Shown: positions 8,414 through 12,069 of the stretch, piece after piece | Numbering within the stretch: position 1 is the first letter of the stretch | How the letters are laid out: every line of letters starts with the position of its first letter | From: Balneolia bacterium | GTDB lineage: Bacteria; Bacteroidota; Rhodothermia; Balneolales; Cyclonatronaceae | NCBI GenBank assembly: GCA_003566395.1 | Contig: PXDL01000254.1 | Span: forward strand, 1 to 12,069 | Direction of reading: 5' to 3' | DNA: 12,069 nt | Position numbers and translations under genes: made by a program | The notes under the pieces: model-generated | What the model saw: only the letters and a program-made list of their open reading frames with translations | Database searches by the model: none | Told to the model about the DNA's origin: nothing

Positions 8414-11400
8414 TCATACGAACCGATATTTCCGAACATAACGTCTTCATGTCCCAACCCGTGAATCACATTTTGCAGAAGCTTATCCTGACCCTGTGCA
8501 TGGTGTTAACCGGTGCCGGATTCCTGCTGCTTGCCGGCACGGCTCAAGCCCAGCAAAACCCGGCATTCCTGAACTACCCCCACAACCATCTGGACTGGTA
8601 CACGATCAGCAGCGATCATTTTCTGGTACATTTCCAGGAAGGCAACGATCGTCCGGCCCGGGTCATTTCACGCATTTCCGAAGAAGTCTGGACCGATATC
8701 ACCGAACTCTACGATTACGAACCGGATATTCCGATAAGCATCGTACTCATCGATCGTGAAGACTACTCAAACGGGGCCGCCTACTTTTTCGATAATAAAA
8801 TTGAGATTTGGCTTCCTTCCCTCGATACCCCCCTTCGCGGAACCAACAACTGGCTTCGCGACGTAATTGCGCACGAATTCACCCATATTGTCCAGATTCA
8901 GGCGTCGTTGAGCGGAAGCCGCCGCCGTCCGATTACTTATGTTCAGTGGCTTTCATATGAGAATGTCCGCCGCCCCGATGTCCTTTACGGGTATCCTTCG
9001 GGTATTATCAGCTATCCCCTTTCGTCGGTCAGCGTGCCGGCCTGGTTTGCCGAAGGAACCGCTCAGTTTACCCGCGAAGACCTGCACTACGACTACTGGG
9101 ATTCTCACCGCGATATGATGCTCCGCACCCGGATTCTGGAGGAAAAAGAACTCGGGCTGGTTGAAATGGGTCACTTTTCCTCCAAAACAAGTTTTGAGCG
9201 CGAGCTGGCCTACAATCAGGGATTCGCCTTCACCCAATATCTGTCCGACCGCTTTGGTGAACAAGTCATCGCCGACATCACCAAAGGACTTCAGAATACC
9301 AACGATATACGGACGTCGATGCGCCGGGTGACAGGCATCGGCGGCGAGCAGCTCTATGCCGACTGGGTTGACAGCCTTCGTACCGCTTATACCGACTACG
9401 CATCTCACATCCGGCCCAACGATGCCGAAAAAGTGCACGATATCGGGTTTATAAACATGAATCCGGTTTTCACACCGGACGGCAAGATTGCTTTTCTCAG
9501 CAATATGTATTTCGATTTTGCGCGAACCCAGCTTGTTGTTATCGACGAGGATGGCGAACGCACCCGGCTTTTTGAAACCGGTGACGCCGAACAGGCACCC
9601 GGAAACGGCAGCTTCCGGCACAGTTGCGGAATGTACTCCACGCCCCTCATCAGCCGGATAGGCAGCGGGTTTTCTTTTTCACCCGATGGAAAGCGAATTG
9701 CCTACAATCACATTCGTAAAAATCGCTACGGCGAAACCTACAATGATATCTACATCCACGAGCCGGATAAAGATGAAACTACGAAAATCACACAAAGCGC
9801 CCGGCTGAGCGAACCAGCCTGGAGCCCCGACGGTTCGCAGCTTGCCGCCCTTCAATCCCGCGACGGATCACTAAACCTTGTGCTTGTTGATCCCGAAACG
9901 GGTGAGGTGACTCAAATCAGTAACTTTGACCGGAGCGAGCAGCTTTACCGCCCTGTATGGCACCCCGAGGGAAACAGGATTTATGCCGCAATGGGAGCCC
10001 AAAAAGGACGCAATATCGTGGTGTTCGACCTTGAACAGCCCGGAGAATGGGAAATTTTGCTCATGAGAAGCGATACCGACATCCGCGATCCCTTTGTCTC
10101 ACCTGACGGGCGCCACCTCTATGTAGCCGCCGATATGAACCACAAGTTCGACATTTACCGATACGATCTTCATGAACCCGGCGCACGACTTGAGCAACTT
10201 ACCGATGTGGTAGGCGGCGCATTTATGCCGCATGTAAACAGCTCCGGAGACCTGTTGTACTCCGAATTCACTGCTGACGGTTATAAAATCCGCAAAGCTG
10301 CGGTCGAGAATCTTCTTGAACACGCCCGGGAGGAAAACCTGGCCGCCCGGCCGCACTTCGGCCCGGTTCAGCGCCCCGACCCAACCGGCAATCCGCTCAA
10401 CCAGTTCGACGACATGGACATCGAGCCGTTCGACGACTACGTCTATGCCGTTGCCGATACCGGTTCCTACAGCTTCCAGCTTTCCACGCGCGGACAATCG
10501 CCTGAGCGCAATTTTTATGCGTATGAGGACACTTTTATCTCCTTCAGTTTTCTGCCGGCCATCCGTTTCGACAACTATTCCCAGGAGTTCGGCAGCAATT
10601 CAAGTCTGGTTAAAGCCGGGAATTTCGGTGATCTTGGCCGCAATATTCTCCGCGATACCAAGATCGGGTTTTATATGTCTTCGAGGGAGATACGCGATCG
10701 ATTAACCCTGTTCGGAGGTTTGCTTGTGGGGCCTGCATCGCGTGACGCTGAGACCGTAAACGACTTTTTTGCACCCGGCCGGCTTGTGGACCTCGACCGT
10801 GACCTTTTTCTTATCGCCGAATACAACGGGCTGCCTTTTATTGAGCGTCACTGGTCGCCAACCGTTGAAATTGGTCTGTATAATCTGCGCCGCAACGTTG
10901 CCAACGGCCTTGAGATCGAAGAGTTTGCCTGCACGGCCTGTCTGCCCGACACAACGAGCATTGATATCGCTTATGATATCTGGCAGGCCGAAATCAACCT
11001 GTACAGCAAGATCAACCCGTACAGTCTTGTGCAGCTTGGGCTACACCATACGCCCTATCGGGTATCCACTGCATCTTTTTTTTCCAACGAGTTCAATGAC
11101 TTCGTACCGGGCTCCACTTCACGCTATTTTATCGGCAACACGCTGACCGCAGCCTACTTTGTAAATGCCTATCTCCCCTACAGGCACGGTGACATCGCTC
11201 CGCTCGGAATACGGGGACACCTGCGGTATAATTATCAGCCCGGGCGATTGCTCGATAGTTACGAAATCCGGGACGGCACCCTCATTCCCGTCTATAATAC
11301 TTTCCGGAATCACTCGGCAGAGATTGATGTCCGCTACGGATTCATGGGGCCGGGTTTTCGCGTATTTCAGGCCCGGACGCGGCTTTTCTCCTATCTCGGG

Positions 11401-11844
11401 AATCCCGACGAATACTTTTTTTTGGATTACATCGGCGGGTTCGACGGCATGAGAAGCTATCCGTTTTTTGCCCTTGGCGGAAATCGTACAGCCTTTGCGC
11501 AGCTCTCCTATTACCAGCCGCTAATGACCAATATCAACCGGCAGAGCGGCCGCTTTACCCTTGATAAAATTTTTGCACGCTTTTTTGCTGAAGCCGGAAA
11601 CGGATGGGGCGGACCACTCGAGATCGGTGACAATATTAAATCGGGTATCGGGGCCGAACTACGTGTAAGTATTAATTCGTATTATCTGTTTCCTTCGCGG
11701 TTTTTTATCAGCGGAGCGTACGGATTTAACCGTTTCGACCTAAGTATTCCCGAAGGTTTCGTGAGCGCCGACCAGCGTGATTCCGTTCAGTTCGGCGGTG
11801 AAGTACTGCTGAATTTCGGCCTGCTCTTCGATTTTGAGCTGTAA
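8410..11844 (+). CDS. gluzincin protease - TolB-like propeller - Omp85-like barrel fusion, outer membrane
   Basis: Three modules follow a signal peptide (cleavage after Ala47 in TAQA before QQN). First is a peptidase MA-like zinc protease domain at about 55-300, with HEFTH (His155, Glu156, His159) and a likely third ligand Glu215 in WFAEGTAQF. Second is a TolB/PD40 beta-propeller at about 350-640, with repeats FTPDGK (354), FSPDGK (423), WSPDGS (471), WHPEGN (517) and SPDGRH (564). Third is a beta-barrel at about 685-1144, with an Omp85-like block GGFDGMRSYPFFALGGN (1009-1025) and a terminal strand ending LLFDFEL. No POTRA domain was seen; the propeller sits where POTRA repeats would be. The ATG at 8410 overlaps the gene 3 stop as ATGA, suggesting translational coupling. 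The ATG at 8449 (MSQPVNH) gives a more usual signal peptide and may be the true start. A CxxC (Cys841, Cys844) lies in a probable barrel loop. Such proteins are often labelled TolB or Tol transporter, which overstates what is known. The substrate is unknown. Confidence 0.82.
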   Translation: MIIRTDISEHNVFMSQPVNHILQKLILTLCMVLTGAGFLLLAGTAQAQQNPAFLNYPHNHLDWYTISSDHFLVHFQEGNDRPARVISRISEEVWTDITELYDYEPDIPISIVLIDREDYSNGAAYFFDNKIEIWLPSLDTPLRGTNNWLRDVIAHEFTHIVQIQASLSGSRRRPITYVQWLSYENVRRPDVLYGYPSGIISYPLSSVSVPAWFAEGTAQFTREDLHYDYWDSHRDMMLRTRILEEKELGLVEMGHFSSKTSFERELAYNQGFAFTQYLSDRFGEQVIADITKGLQNTNDIRTSMRRVTGIGGEQLYADWVDSLRTAYTDYASHIRPNDAEKVHDIGFINMNPVFTPDGKIAFLSNMYFDFARTQLVVIDEDGERTRLFETGDAEQAPGNGSFRHSCGMYSTPLISRIGSGFSFSPDGKRIAYNHIRKNRYGETYNDIYIHEPDKDETTKITQSARLSEPAWSPDGSQLAALQSRDGSLNLVLVDPETGEVTQISNFDRSEQLYRPVWHPEGNRIYAAMGAQKGRNIVVFDLEQPGEWEILLMRSDTDIRDPFVSPDGRHLYVAADMNHKFDIYRYDLHEPGARLEQLTDVVGGAFMPHVNSSGDLLYSEFTADGYKIRKAAVENLLEHAREENLAARPHFGPVQRPDPTGNPLNQFDDMDIEPFDDYVYAVADTGSYSFQLSTRGQSPERNFYAYEDTFISFSFLPAIRFDNYSQEFGSNSSLVKAGNFGDLGRNILRDTKIGFYMSSREIRDRLTLFGGLLVGPASRDAETVNDFFAPGRLVDLDRDLFLIAEYNGLPFIERHWSPTVEIGLYNLRRNVANGLEIEEFACTACLPDTTSIDIAYDIWQAEINLYSKINPYSLVQLGLHHTPYRVSTASFFSNEFNDFVPGSTSRYFIGNTLTAAYFVNAYLPYRHGDIAPLGIRGHLRYNYQPGRLLDSYEIRDGTLIPVYNTFRNHSAEIDVRYGFMGPGFRVFQARTRLFSYLGNPDEYFFLDYIGGFDGMRSYPFFALGGNRTAFAQLSYYQPLMTNINRQSGRFTLDKIFARFFAEAGNGWGGPLEIGDNIKSGIGAELRVSINSYYLFPSRFFISGAYGFNRFDLSIPEGFVSADQRDSVQFGGEVLLNFGLLFDFEL

Positions 11845-11864
11845 TGACTACCAAAAACTTTGAA

Positions 11865-11885
11865 GCAACTTCGAACCTAAGTTGC
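11865..11885 (+). other. hairpin after gene 4
   Basis: GCAACTT (11865-11871) and AAGTTGC (11879-11885) form a 7-bp stem with a 7-base loop, 20 bases after the gene 4 stop codon. There is no T-tract behind it, so it is not a standard terminator. It could stabilise the 3' end of the message or belong to a structured leader of the next gene. Its right arm overlaps the left arm of the following hairpin. Confidence 0.4.
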
Positions 11886-11914
11886 CGGCCGGGGTTTACT
11901 GTACTTTCCGGCAA
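11882..11914 (+). other. second hairpin, shares bases with the first
   Basis: TTGCCGG (11882-11888) and CCGGCAA (11908-11914) form a GC-rich 7-bp stem with a 19-base loop. Bases 11882-11885 are also needed by the upstream hairpin, so the two cannot form fully at the same time. No T-tract follows. The role is unknown. Confidence 0.35.
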
Positions 11915-11915
11915 A

Positions 11916-11934
11916 TGCTGTATCTGATACAGCA
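11916..11934. promoter_or_regulatory. 19-bp perfect palindrome, operator-like
   Basis: TGCTGTATC, a central T, then GATACAGCA form a perfect 9-bp dyad with a one-base centre, 45 bp upstream of the next start codon. The short centre suits a dimeric DNA-binding regulator better than an RNA terminator, since no T-tract follows. As RNA it could still fold as a 7-bp stem with a TCTGA loop. The regulator is not known. Confidence 0.45.
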
Positions 11935-11979
11935 AACGGATCATTCTGAACCTGAACATTTATTTATCCAGCGATTGAC

Positions 11980-12069
11980 ATGAAACGTCTCCCTTTTTTC
12001 TTCCTGTTGCTTGCAACCTTAATCACATCCGGATTTTACGGACCGCTTTCTGCCTCAGGTTCCGGTTAT
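11980..12069 (+). CDS. N-terminus of an exported protein, cut by the window end
   Basis: Only 30 codons are present. The translation starts MKRLPFFFLLLATLITSGF and continues YGPLSASGSGY. It has a basic n-region (Lys-Arg), a strong hydrophobic core and a possible signal peptidase I site after LSA, so the product is probably exported. It is separated from gene 4 by 135 bp with three inverted repeats and may have its own promoter, although none could be named. The function cannot be told from this part. The frame is open to the last base. Confidence 0.7.
   Translation, partial: MKRLPFFFLLLATLITSGFYGPLSASGSGY

Noticed and set aside
8953..9621. 222-codon open frame on the minus strand within gene 4
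   Set aside because: It is antisense to the protease domain and the start of the propeller; the + strand frame carries clear motifs (WFAEGTAQF, FTPDGK) and this one carries none.
11975..11980. TTGACA resembling a sigma70 -35 box
   Set aside because: It overlaps the start codon of the last gene, so a promoter here would start transcription inside the gene.

Overview
The window carries a single-strand (+) gene block from a bacterium that uses the type IX secretion system (T9SS), so a member of the Bacteroidota/Rhodothermota/Balneolota (FCB) lineage. Moderate GC, many acidic residues, the lack of clear Shine-Dalgarno sites before most starts, and the mix of Bacteroidota T9SS genes with Omp85/TolB-like surface proteins fit Balneolota or Rhodothermota best. 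That taxonomic call is an inference. No tRNA, rRNA, CRISPR array, transposase or phage gene was seen.

Layout: (1) porU, the T9SS C25-family sortase with an intact His/Cys pair (34-3990). (2) porV, the T9SS outer-membrane shuttle/channel protein (4066-5184). (3) A 1064-residue secreted M6-metalloprotease-like protein with a T9SS sorting domain (5219-8413), whose HExGH zinc motif is replaced by ANVGS, so it looks like a pseudoprotease. (4) Overlapping gene 3 by 4 bp, a 1144-residue protein joining an intact HEFTH gluzincin domain, a TolB/PD40-like propeller and an Omp85-like outer-membrane barrel (8410-11844). (5) After a hairpin-rich 135-bp gap, the first 30 codons of another exported protein (11980 to the window end).

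PorU and PorV are known partners: PorV delivers CTD-bearing cargo to PorU, which removes the CTD and attaches the cargo to the cell surface. Gene 3 carries such a CTD and so is a likely local client. Gene 4 would be an outer-membrane protein with a periplasmic or surface protease module, coupled in translation to gene 3.

The most striking hidden signal is a near-perfect intrinsic terminator (14-bp stem, TTT loop, six T) at 5242-5278. It lies inside the start of gene 3 and encodes that protein's signal peptide. It suggests attenuation between porUV and the dead-M6/active-protease pair.
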